Below, in pieces: positions 1 to 5,139 of a stretch of 6,497 bases of DNA; within the stretch, counting starts at the first letter, position 1, and every line of letters starts with the position of its first letter. Origin of the DNA: a bacterium (GTDB lineage Bacteria; Zixibacteria; MSB-5A5; GN15; FEB-12); contig JAUWMW010000137.1 in assembly GCA_030612965.1 (NCBI GenBank), forward strand, positions 1 through 6,497. Reading direction: 5' to 3'. The position numbers and the translations under genes were made by a program. The notes under the pieces are model-generated. The model searched no databases, was not told where the DNA came from, and saw only the letters and a list, made by a program, of their open reading frames with translations.

Positions 1-651
1 GAACGATTCATAAGTGACTTCAGACGGTTCGTCGTCCTGGGTCTCACCAGTCGTTTGAGATCGTGTTTCTCAGACGAGCTCGACTGGTGTGTGGCTCTCG
101 ACTACAATGCCGAGTCGCCCGAGGAGATGTCGCAATACAAACGGACCCCGATCGGACAGTTGGAGTACCGAGCGAAATACGAGGAATCCGAGCGGGCGGT
201 GACCGTACTCGCCAAGCACATGGTGGTTTTGCTGGATCGCATCGGTCAGTCGTTTGCGCTCGGAGAGGTCACGCTTTCTTACATCCCGCCGGGAATGGGT
301 AAGCAGTTTGACTTGCCGAGAGAACTGGTCCGGGCGGTGGGACATGTTCTGATATCGAGGGCAACCCATGACCCGCCGCCGACAGTTGTGCGCCCCACAC
401 TGATGGTTAACAAGCCGGACCTGAAGAGGCTGGTGTTATCGGACAAGATCGCCGCCTGGCGGAGCCTGAAACATTCAAACGCCATCAGGCTCTCCCATCC
501 GGTGACAGATCGAACGGTAGTTGTGATCGACGACCTCTACCAGTCGGGCGCTACCTTATGGTCGTACGCTGGGTATCTCAAATCCCTGGGGGCGACGACG
601 GTGATCGGTATGGTCTGTGTTAAGTCCCGGCGAGATACGGATAACCTATGA
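1..651 (+). CDS. Phosphoribosyltransferase-fold protein, 5' end outside window
   Basis: A type I phosphoribosyltransferase (PRTase) fold is indicated by the PRPP-binding loop VVVIDDLYQSGATLW (about nt 517-561): hydrophobic strand, two acidic residues, then a small-residue/Thr turn. ComF-like and nucleobase PRTases share this loop. Upstream lie a strand and turn LSYIPPGMG, as in families that bind a phosphoribosyl group, and a TPIGQLEYRAKY segment. The frame is open to the first base with coding-like residues (ERFISDFRRF...), so the gene probably begins to the left. The TTG at 55 and ATG at 127 are the only weak internal start options, and neither has a convincing ribosome binding site. The stop overlaps the start of the next gene by ATGA, implying translational coupling with the DprA-like protein. 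ComF-type PRTases are associated with DNA uptake, but there is no zinc-ribbon CxxC here, so it is not a standard ComF. Substrate unknown. Fold call is firm; cellular role is inference. Confidence 0.8.
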   Translation, partial: ERFISDFRRFVVLGLTSRLRSCFSDELDWCVALDYNAESPEEMSQYKRTPIGQLEYRAKYEESERAVTVLAKHMVVLLDRIGQSFALGEVTLSYIPPGMGKQFDLPRELVRAVGHVLISRATHDPPPTVVRPTLMVNKPDLKRLVLSDKIAAWRSLKHSNAIRLSHPVTDRTVVVIDDLYQSGATLWSYAGYLKSLGATTVIGMVCVKSRRDTDNL

Positions 652-1580
652 ATCACGAGACTATTATCCTACAGTTGATGCAGACCGAGGGGGTGGGAGC
701 GCGGACGTTAGCGCGCCTGCTGGGTATTTTGTCATCGGAACAGGTCGAATTGGAGGGTTTGTTCAGCGCTGACTCGGCCGAATTGTTCCAGCGCTGCAAA
801 CTTCCCGGCGATTTCGCCGCCCGCGTTGGAACGGATTTCGAGGAGGCCGAGCGATTGCGCCAGGAGCTTGAGGAGCAGAGTATCAGGATGCTGGTGCTGG
901 GTCGTGCGGGTTATCCATCCCGTCTGATCGACATGTTAGGGGAGGCATCACCGCCGGTGCTCTTCGTGCATGGGGATACAGATTTGTGGGAGCAACCGGC
1001 TGCGGCTATCTGTGGATCACGCCGGGTTTCTCAACAAGGTAGTAACACCACCAGCGATATAGCCGCGCAACTGGCCCAGCAGGGGATAAACATAGTAAGC
1101 GGGTATGCCGCGGGCGTCGACCAGGCGGCGCACGGCTCGGCCATCGAAGCCGGTGGTGCTACCACATTGGTGTTGCCGACCGGCGTATTGCGTTTCAATA
1201 TGACCGACATTCTGGATGCCGCCGCGACCGATGACAGACTTCTGGTAGTCTCGGAGTTTTACCCGCACTCTCCGTGGTCTACGTGGAACGCCATGCAGCG
1301 CAACAAAACCATCCTTGGCCTGGTTGACGCTGCGATAATCGTCGAACCAGCGACATCGGGCGGGACTCATGAAACAGGTAAGGCGGCTTTGAAACTAGGC
1401 TGCCCTCTGTACTTGGCTCTTTCCGATGAGAACGACAACGAGGAAGCCGGCCGTTATTTCCTGCGGCGCGGCGCAGTGGCTCTTTCATGGGAGAGGGACA
1501 ACAGGGCGAGTTTGAATCAACTCATCGAAACTATCCGCCGCCGGCACAAATCCAGCGGCCCGTCCGGTAGATTTCCTTGA
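648..1580 (+). CDS. DprA/Smf-like DNA-processing protein, short variant
   Basis: A 310-residue protein of the DprA/Smf family (SLOG-type Rossmann fold). Residues 10-30 (LQLMQTEGVGARTLARLLG) form a helix-hairpin-helix-like N-terminal piece. The nucleotide/ssDNA-binding Rossmann core runs from about 83 to 258, with family landmarks GSRRVSQQG (123-131), SGYAAGVDQAAH (151-162), VVSEF (200-204), QRNKTILGL (217-225) and EPATSGGTHETGKAAL (233-248). The tail FLRRGAVAL (271-279) matches the end of the Rossmann domain. The protein then stops, so the winged-helix (DML1-like) domain of full-length DprA (about 360 residues) is missing. Canonical DprA loads RecA on incoming ssDNA during transformation. Here the core is divergent (RNK-T-I in place of the usual RNRII; THETGKAAL in place of the usual L-x-TA), so that role is uncertain. 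The start ATG overlaps the upstream PRTase stop, with no strong Shine-Dalgarno, which is consistent with coupling. No dprA symbol is given because orthology is doubtful. Confidence 0.85.
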   Translation: MNHETIILQLMQTEGVGARTLARLLGILSSEQVELEGLFSADSAELFQRCKLPGDFAARVGTDFEEAERLRQELEEQSIRMLVLGRAGYPSRLIDMLGEASPPVLFVHGDTDLWEQPAAAICGSRRVSQQGSNTTSDIAAQLAQQGINIVSGYAAGVDQAAHGSAIEAGGATTLVLPTGVLRFNMTDILDAAATDDRLLVVSEFYPHSPWSTWNAMQRNKTILGLVDAAIIVEPATSGGTHETGKAALKLGCPLYLALSDENDNEEAGRYFLRRGAVALSWERDNRASLNQLIETIRRRHKSSGPSGRFP

Positions 1581-1648
1581 TCGCCATCTTGCGTGCAGGG
1601 TCAGTTCAACCTTGCGAACCGTGCCCCGGTGTCCGGTTATAAGAGTCA

Positions 1649-2434
1649 ATGCCGTTTACTATCTCCCATACGGCGATTGTTCTGCCGCTAAAACAGTTCA
1701 AGCCGCGCTGGTTTTCATTGACCGGTTTGATGGCGGGCGCCATGTCGCCGGACCTGCTCTACTTTTTGATGATGCAGACCAGCTACCGTGGTGTCAGTCA
1801 CTCCTGGCTGGGGTTGTTGGTTTTTTGTCTGCCGGCCGGAATCGCCTTTTCGTTCGCCTTCCATCATTTGTTCAAGCAGCCGGTGATCCATAATCTACCC
1901 TGGCCGTTGGATCGCCACCTGTCTGGTTTGGCCGATCATCAGTTCCGAGTACATAGCCTGAGAGCGTGGGTGGTGCTCATATCATCAGTGCTCATTGGAG
2001 CGCTAAGTCATTTCTTCTGGGATTCACTCACGCACGATACCGGGGAGATCGCTTGGATGTTTCCGATCCTCAAGGAGTCGTTCACGCTGTTCGGCATTTG
2101 CCTACCGTTGTGTCGCTTCATACAGCATCTAAGCACTTTTGCTGGGATTGTGGTGCTGCTCTTGTATACGCTCAAAGGTAGCCTCGTTCCTCCGCCGACC
2201 ATATCACGACCATTACATACGCCGCGCAGGAAATTCCTGTTCTGGCTGATCGGTAGCGCCGTAGCTGTCGTCTTTGCCCTACTGGTTGTCTGGGGTTACG
2301 ATCACTTGTATGATCTTCGGATTGCCACCGGATATTGCCGCCATGCTGCCATGACCACCGTTGGTTTGGCCAGTTGGGCGGGGTTCTTCTATTACAGTTG
2401 TATTACCAGGTTGATTGCCTTAAGACGTGGGTAG
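1649..2434 (+). CDS. DUF4184 family integral membrane protein
   Basis: A 261-residue polytopic membrane protein. The N-terminus MPFTISHTAIVLPLK followed by AGAMSPDLLYFL and SHSWLGLLVFCLP is the typical opening of the DUF4184 family, whose function is not established. Hydrophobic segments lie at roughly 53-73, 104-120, 162-178, 196-216 and 234-254. Conserved polar residues in or near the membrane (H7, D35, H51, and H121/D125/H129 in SHFFWDSLTHD) resemble the His/Asp sets of YdjM-like membrane metal-dependent hydrolases, so a metal site is possible; that is inference. The ATG at 1649 is chosen because MPFT-x-SH is the family start; the upstream AAGAG is a weak ribosome binding site. It sits 68 bases after the DprA-like gene, in a gap with no clear terminator, so read-through is possible, but no functional link is evident. 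Full length for the family. Confidence 0.85.
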   Translation: MPFTISHTAIVLPLKQFKPRWFSLTGLMAGAMSPDLLYFLMMQTSYRGVSHSWLGLLVFCLPAGIAFSFAFHHLFKQPVIHNLPWPLDRHLSGLADHQFRVHSLRAWVVLISSVLIGALSHFFWDSLTHDTGEIAWMFPILKESFTLFGICLPLCRFIQHLSTFAGIVVLLLYTLKGSLVPPPTISRPLHTPRRKFLFWLIGSAVAVVFALLVVWGYDHLYDLRIATGYCRHAAMTTVGLASWAGFFYYSCITRLIALRRG

Positions 2435-2479
2435 CGCCTGAGGCCGGACAATTCCTGTTCAGGTTCTGCACAGTCTTCC

Positions 2480-2485
2480 GATAAT
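2480..2485 (+). promoter_or_regulatory. Possible -10 element for the LuxR-type gene
   Basis: GATAAT matches the sigma-70 -10 consensus at five of six positions and lies 38 bases before the chosen ATG at 2524. The best -35 at the right distance is TTCAGG (2458-2463, 16-base spacer), which matches only three of six. This is a weak candidate in the 89-base gap after the DUF4184 gene; nothing else is recognisable in that gap. Confidence 0.25.
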
Positions 2486-2514
2486 ACTTCCAGAGGATGC
2501 CGCAGTGCGCCCTC

Positions 2515-2518
2515 GGAG
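2515..2518 (+). promoter_or_regulatory. Ribosome binding site deciding the LuxR-type start
   Basis: GGAG lies five bases before the ATG at 2524. The in-frame ATG 27 bases upstream (2497) has AGAGG directly abutting it with no spacer, so it is a poor start. The 2524 start is therefore preferred. Confidence 0.7.
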
Positions 2519-2523
2519 ATATT

Positions 2524-3123
2524 ATGAAAGACCGGGAGAACAAGGCAACATCGTTAGCACCGGAAGAGCCGACGTCGAATGGGCCAGTACCGGAGGCAGA
2601 CGCCAAGGCGGCCGAAATGTCCGGCCGTCTGAATGAAGAAATCCAGCAACGTCGCGAGGCCGAGACCGACCTGGCCCTGGCCAATCAGATTCTGGAAGCC
2701 AAGCACGCCGAGCTAACCCAGCGTAATGTCACTCTGCAGCAGGTACTAAGCCGAATCGAAGAAGAGAAATCTTTGCTGGCCTTTCGAATACGATCTAATA
2801 TCGATCGCCTGGTCAAACCGATCGTTCAAGCCCTGCAAGATAAAGCCAACCCGGTCGAGAAACGGCAGTTGCGATTTCTTTCAAGCAGCCTGGAGCAGGC
2901 CGCGGCGCCATTGAGCGAGAAACTGCACTCAGCCTACGCCCGGCTCACGCCGCGTGAAGTGGTAGTCAGCAATATGGTCCGGGACGGTCTGACCTCCAAA
3001 CAGATAGGCAATTTCATCGGCTTGTCGGAGGCCACCGTGCGTAAACATCGCCGCAATATCCGAAAGAAGCTGGGTATCGCGGGTAAGCCCGTCAACCTCA
3101 GTTCTTACCTCAAGACAATCTAA
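2524..3123 (+). CDS. LuxR-family HTH regulator with N-terminal coiled coil
   Basis: A 199-residue cytoplasmic protein. Residues 1-27 are polar and Pro/Glu-rich, probably disordered. Residues about 28-90 are charged and heptad-like (RLNEEIQQRREAETDL, then LEAKHAELTQRNVTLQQV), indicating a dimerising coiled coil. A helical region 84-137 (FRIRSNIDRLVKPIVQALQ, then FLSSSLEQAAAPLSEKL) follows. The C-terminus (about 138-199) is a GerE/LuxR DNA-binding domain: LTPREVVVSNMVRDGLTSKQ, then recognition helix SEATVRKHRRNIRKKLGI and NLSSYL. The same helical-plus-HTH ending is familiar from PAS-containing LuxR proteins of Deltaproteobacteria, where it follows a PAS sensor. Here no PAS, receiver or ligand domain is visible, so the input signal is unknown; a partner kinase or sensor binding through the coiled coil is possible. 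Its regulon is not evident, although the porin gene downstream is a candidate target. The stop codon TAA coincides with the edge of an MITE-like element. Confidence 0.87.
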   Translation: MKDRENKATSLAPEEPTSNGPVPEADAKAAEMSGRLNEEIQQRREAETDLALANQILEAKHAELTQRNVTLQQVLSRIEEEKSLLAFRIRSNIDRLVKPIVQALQDKANPVEKRQLRFLSSSLEQAAAPLSEKLHSAYARLTPREVVVSNMVRDGLTSKQIGNFIGLSEATVRKHRRNIRKKLGIAGKPVNLSSYLKTI

Positions 3124-3288
3124 GCGGCTGTTGAGAAACGCCGCAATCGTCATTGCGAGGTCGCCACAGGCGACCGTGGCAATCTCTATATGGCTGACCC
3201 ATAACAATTGGAGATTGCCGCGCTCCCAACGACACGAGTGTCTTCGGTCGCTCGCAATGACGCAATTATCACTTTTTCAACAACCTGC
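3124..3288 (+). repeat. MITE-like palindromic intergenic element
   Basis: About 165 bases with imperfect terminal inverted repeats of roughly 35 bases: the left end GCGGCTGTTGAGAAA corresponds to the reverse complement of the right end TTTTTCAACAACCTGC. Nested inside are a perfect 12-base pair of arms CGTCATTGCGAG (3148-3159) and CTCGCAATGACG (3251-3262), and a perfect 9-base pair GGCAATCTC (3178-3186) and GAGATTGCC (3211-3219). Side hairpins are GGTCGCC-ACA-GGCGACC (3159-3175) and GACAC-GA-GTGTC (3231-3242). TAA stands immediately outside both ends (3121-3123 and 3289-3291), consistent with a target-site duplication. CGTCATTGCGAG-type palindromes are a familiar class of dispersed intergenic repeat in many bacteria. 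No transposase is present, so movement would need one supplied in trans. Strand is arbitrary. Confidence 0.75.
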
Positions 3289-3314
3289 TAAGCTCGACTC
3301 CATGCCAGGGTTGA

Positions 3315-3335
3315 TGGCGTAGATTGGCTACGCCA
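3315..3335 (+). other. Hairpin in the porin upstream region
   Basis: TGGCGTAG-ATTGG-CTACGCCA forms a perfect 8-base stem with a 5-base loop, about 110 bases before the porin start. No T-run follows, so it is not a canonical intrinsic terminator. TTGGC at 3324-3328 could alternatively pair with GCCAA at 3332-3336 or 3343-3347, giving competing folds. If transcription starts upstream, this would be in the 5' leader; otherwise it could be a protein-binding palindrome. No promoter was recognised in 3289-3446. Confidence 0.45.
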
Positions 3336-3434
3336 AATGGGGGCCAAATTGGACTCTCCCGCCTACTTCCGGACAGTCGATGTAATCTGTAGATCAGAGG
3401 GCGTAAACCTAAATAGGCGTGATGAATGTCACAA

Positions 3435-3441
3435 AAGGAGG
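3435..3441 (+). promoter_or_regulatory. Strong ribosome binding site deciding the porin start
   Basis: AAGGAGG, a near-full anti-Shine-Dalgarno match, lies five bases before the ATG at 3447. An in-frame ATG at 3426 is upstream of this site and would add seven residues before the basic signal-peptide start, so 3447 is the right start. Confidence 0.85.
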
Positions 3442-3446
3442 CAAGA

Positions 3447-4829
3447 ATGAAAAAGCGCAAACTGTGGTCTGCCAGCAAAGCTTTGCTGAGCATCGCAGTG
3501 GTGGCCCTGGTGGTGCCGTTGTTCATCGGGACGACTGCGCAGGCCCAGGACTTCGGCGAGCTACTGGCCGCGGTCGAGAAAGTCGAGGCCAATCTCAAGG
3601 CTATGATAGCCGGGGAATCATCGGCTCGCGAACAGGCGATGGAAGAGTTGCGCGCAGAACTCGGGCAGAGGCCGGAGACGGGCGGCGCGGTCAGCAGTGA
3701 GCACTGGACAGCTCTGATGAACGACATCGAGTTCCTCAAAGCTGAGGTCCTCTTGCTGAGGAGCCAGACCGGTGAAAACAGAGAACAACTGGCTTCGATC
3801 GACGACGACGGTTTCTACGATCCCCCGAACGAAGATCCCAGGGTGACCAAACTCACTGAAAAACTCAACGAAGTCAACGCTTCGCTGAAGGCAATGCAGT
3901 ACGGTCAGGGGTCAACATCCAAACCGAATCCATCGGTTAAACATGGCAGAATAGCGCTCAGCGCTTTTGTGCACGAGCATTTTGTCAGCGGGCCGGAGGA
4001 GACGTCCAGTTTTGTCGCCAAGCGGGCTCGGCTCACCGTTAAGGGAGATATCAACGAGTACGCCCAGATCAAGATCCAGGGCGAGTTCGCCAAGGACCCC
4101 AAACTGCTTGACGGCCAGGTGACCATTTCACCTCACCACCAGTGGTCGTTCAGTATCGGTCAGTACAAGCCGCCGTTCGGCACCGACTTTCTTACCTCAT
4201 CGACCAGTACGCCGTTCGTAAACCGGTCCAAAGCTTCCGGATTGGCCACGAACCGTGATGTCGGCGCGACCATCTCGTATAGGCGGAAGTTCAACTCCGA
4301 CTACTCGTTGAAACTGACCGCCGGTATGTTCAACGGCTCGGGAATCAATACTTCCGACGTCAACAACAACAAGAACTTCGTCGCTCGTGCCGAAGCCACC
4401 CTGGGCGGCATGTTCACCGTAGCGCCGAACATCTATGCGGGCAAGACCAACGAAGTCGACGCACTCAAAGAGAAGCTGGTTGATTTTGGAAGCTCGCTGA
4501 CCTGGAAGTGGCGTCATGAGATCGTTGAAGCGGAGTACATCCATTCCAAGCACGGTGACACCAAACGCCAGGGCTGGTATGTATGGGGCGGTCATTCGTT
4601 CGATCTCGATCTGGACTTCCTGAAGGAACTGCAACTGCTGGCTCGCTATGAGCAGAACGATCTCGATCTGAATGTAAACGATAACCGCACCGACCGACTG
4701 ACCCTTGGCACTACTCTGTTTGTGGACAAGAAGTACACCAAGATTCAATTTAACTACGAGTTGAATAACGAGCAGGGAGAGTCTGTCGACAACAACGAGT
4801 TCCTGATGAATGTACAGGTGGCTTTCTAG
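3447..4829 (+). CDS. OprO/OprP-type outer-membrane porin
   Basis: A 460-residue outer-membrane beta-barrel protein of the phosphate-selective porin O/P family. Residues 1-33 are a Sec signal peptide: basic MKKRK, hydrophobic core IAVVALVVPLFI, cleavage probably after AQA at 31-33. Residues about 36-155 are a periplasmic helical part with heptad-like stretches (LLAAVEKVEANLKAM; LKAEVLLLRSQTGENREQL; KLTEKLNEVNASLKAM), likely a trimerising coiled coil. The barrel starts near 167 with alternating strands; RARLTVKGDINEYAQIKIQGEF (193-214), GQYKPPFG (238-245) and the following loop with NRSKASG are family hallmarks. The last residue is Phe after alternating hydrophobics (EFLMNVQVAF), the usual BAM-recognition signal. 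Named members transport phosphate or polyphosphate, but specificity cannot be read here; the family also includes general anion or carbohydrate channels. It stands alone between the MITE-like element and a stem-loop-rich gap. Confidence 0.87.
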   Translation: MKKRKLWSASKALLSIAVVALVVPLFIGTTAQAQDFGELLAAVEKVEANLKAMIAGESSAREQAMEELRAELGQRPETGGAVSSEHWTALMNDIEFLKAEVLLLRSQTGENREQLASIDDDGFYDPPNEDPRVTKLTEKLNEVNASLKAMQYGQGSTSKPNPSVKHGRIALSAFVHEHFVSGPEETSSFVAKRARLTVKGDINEYAQIKIQGEFAKDPKLLDGQVTISPHHQWSFSIGQYKPPFGTDFLTSSTSTPFVNRSKASGLATNRDVGATISYRRKFNSDYSLKLTAGMFNGSGINTSDVNNNKNFVARAEATLGGMFTVAPNIYAGKTNEVDALKEKLVDFGSSLTWKWRHEIVEAEYIHSKHGDTKRQGWYVWGGHSFDLDLDFLKELQLLARYEQNDLDLNVNDNRTDRLTLGTTLFVDKKYTKIQFNYELNNEQGESVDNNEFLMNVQVAF

Positions 4830-4860
4830 TGGGACTTTCCAATAACTATCGGGTGGTGGT

Positions 4861-4930
4861 TTTTGAGCGTGGTGTACGTCCTCGTGCACCACGTGGATAC
4901 AGGGGCAGACCAGGAGAGGCTGTCTCAAAA
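4861..4930 (+). repeat. Stem-loop module I bounded by TTTTGAG/CTCAAAA
   Basis: The 7-base arms TTTTGAG (4861-4867) and CTCAAAA (4924-4930) enclose an 11-base stem, CGTGGTGTACG (4868-4878) with CGTGCACCACG (4883-4893). That stem has one G-U pair and a TCCT loop. The right arm with its inner flank (GAGGCTGTCTCAAAA) resembles the left end of the MITE-like element at 3124 (GCGGCTGTTGAGAAA), hinting at a common origin; that resemblance is partial. Confidence 0.55.
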
Positions 4931-4938
4931 GATCGTTT

Positions 4939-4981
4939 CGTCGGGTCTTGGACTCGACGAAGTCGAGGGTGTGACCCGACG
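4939..4981 (+). repeat. Stem-loop module II, nested hairpin
   Basis: A perfect 9-base outer stem CGTCGGGTC (4939-4947) / GACCCGACG (4973-4981) encloses a perfect 6-base stem CTCGAC-GAA-GTCGAG (4953-4967). The nested exact pairing makes chance unlikely. No T-run follows. Confidence 0.6.
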
Positions 4982-5019
4982 ATTACTCATAAGGCCTTGT
5001 TGCACAGTAGGACTATCAA

Positions 5020-5063
5020 CCGGCAGGTCACACGCTTGTTTTGGCAACCGCAAGACCTGCCGG
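5020..5063 (+). repeat. Stem-loop module III, CCGGCAGGTC inverted repeat
   Basis: Perfect 10-base arms CCGGCAGGTC (5020-5029) and GACCTGCCGG (5054-5063) are separated by 24 bases. The 9-mer CACACGCTT beginning at 5029 recurs at 5066 at the edge of the next module, a direct repeat with a 37-base period. Confidence 0.6.
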
Positions 5064-5069
5064 AACACA

Positions 5070-5110
5070 CGCTTTTGGGGCAGACCGGGAGGTCTGCCGC
5101 CCACAAAACG
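5070..5110 (+). repeat. Stem-loop module IV with GGGA tetraloop
   Basis: A perfect 8-base core stem GGCAGACC (5079-5086) / GGTCTGCC (5091-5098) closes on GGGA, a GNRA-type tetraloop. The stem extends with small bulges through GCTTTTGG on the left and CCCACAAAACG on the right to about 5070-5110. It ends 30 bases before the chemoreceptor start, so in an mRNA it would sit just upstream of the ribosome binding site. Confidence 0.6.
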
Positions 5111-5126
5111 TACTAAACATTTAGCG

Positions 5127-5134
5127 AAGGAGAG
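5127..5134 (+). promoter_or_regulatory. Ribosome binding site of the chemoreceptor gene
   Basis: AAGGAGAG lies with its GGAG seven bases before the ATG at 5140. The encoded N-terminus (MSWKDLKIAKKL and then a hydrophobic stretch) is a typical chemoreceptor start, so this start is secure. Confidence 0.8.
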
Positions 5135-5139
5135 TTGAG

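Larger units (their letters stand above)
4830..5139 (+). other. 310-base non-coding gap packed with stem-loops
   Basis: This stretch between the porin and chemoreceptor genes has no credible gene. Two overlapping short open frames exist but translate to residue strings without domain character, have no ribosome binding site, and run across the palindromes. It contains four consecutive stem-loop modules (listed separately), a small palindrome AAGGCCTT (4991-4998), and then the chemoreceptor ribosome binding site. No hairpin is followed by a T-run, so no canonical intrinsic terminator for the porin is seen. It could hold dispersed palindromic repeats, a structured RNA leader, or a Rho-dependent end. 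Confidence 0.6.

Noticed and set aside
3124..3288. A CRISPR repeat or array
   Set aside because: Only inverted, nested repeats are present; there are no regularly spaced direct repeats with unique spacers.
3131..3322. A 63-residue plus-strand open frame after the LuxR-type gene
   Set aside because: It is the translation of the palindromic element; strings such as RSLAMTQ are the usual spurious product of CGTCATTGCGAG-type repeats.
3315..3330. A sigma-54 promoter (TGGC with downstream GC)
   Set aside because: The GG and GC are nine rather than ten bases apart, and the match is explained by the hairpin.
3269..3739. A 156-residue minus-strand open frame over the porin start and the repeat's right end
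   Set aside because: It spans a repeat, a non-coding leader and a signal-peptide region in antisense; low-complexity Ser/Ala-rich product with no motif.
4868..4893. An intrinsic terminator for the porin gene
   Set aside because: The stem is strong, but no T-run follows on either strand in the right direction; the T-run lies upstream of the stem.
4197..4928. A 243-residue open frame on the minus strand across the second half of the porin gene
   Set aside because: It lies antisense to a porin with clear family motifs and correct start, has no domain character or ribosome binding site, and runs into the stem-loop gap. It is a shadow of codon usage.
4829..5138. Two overlapping open frames of about 95 and 91 residues between the porin and chemoreceptor genes
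   Set aside because: They cross four palindromes, lack a ribosome binding site and show Arg/Gly/Thr-rich sequence with no fold signature.
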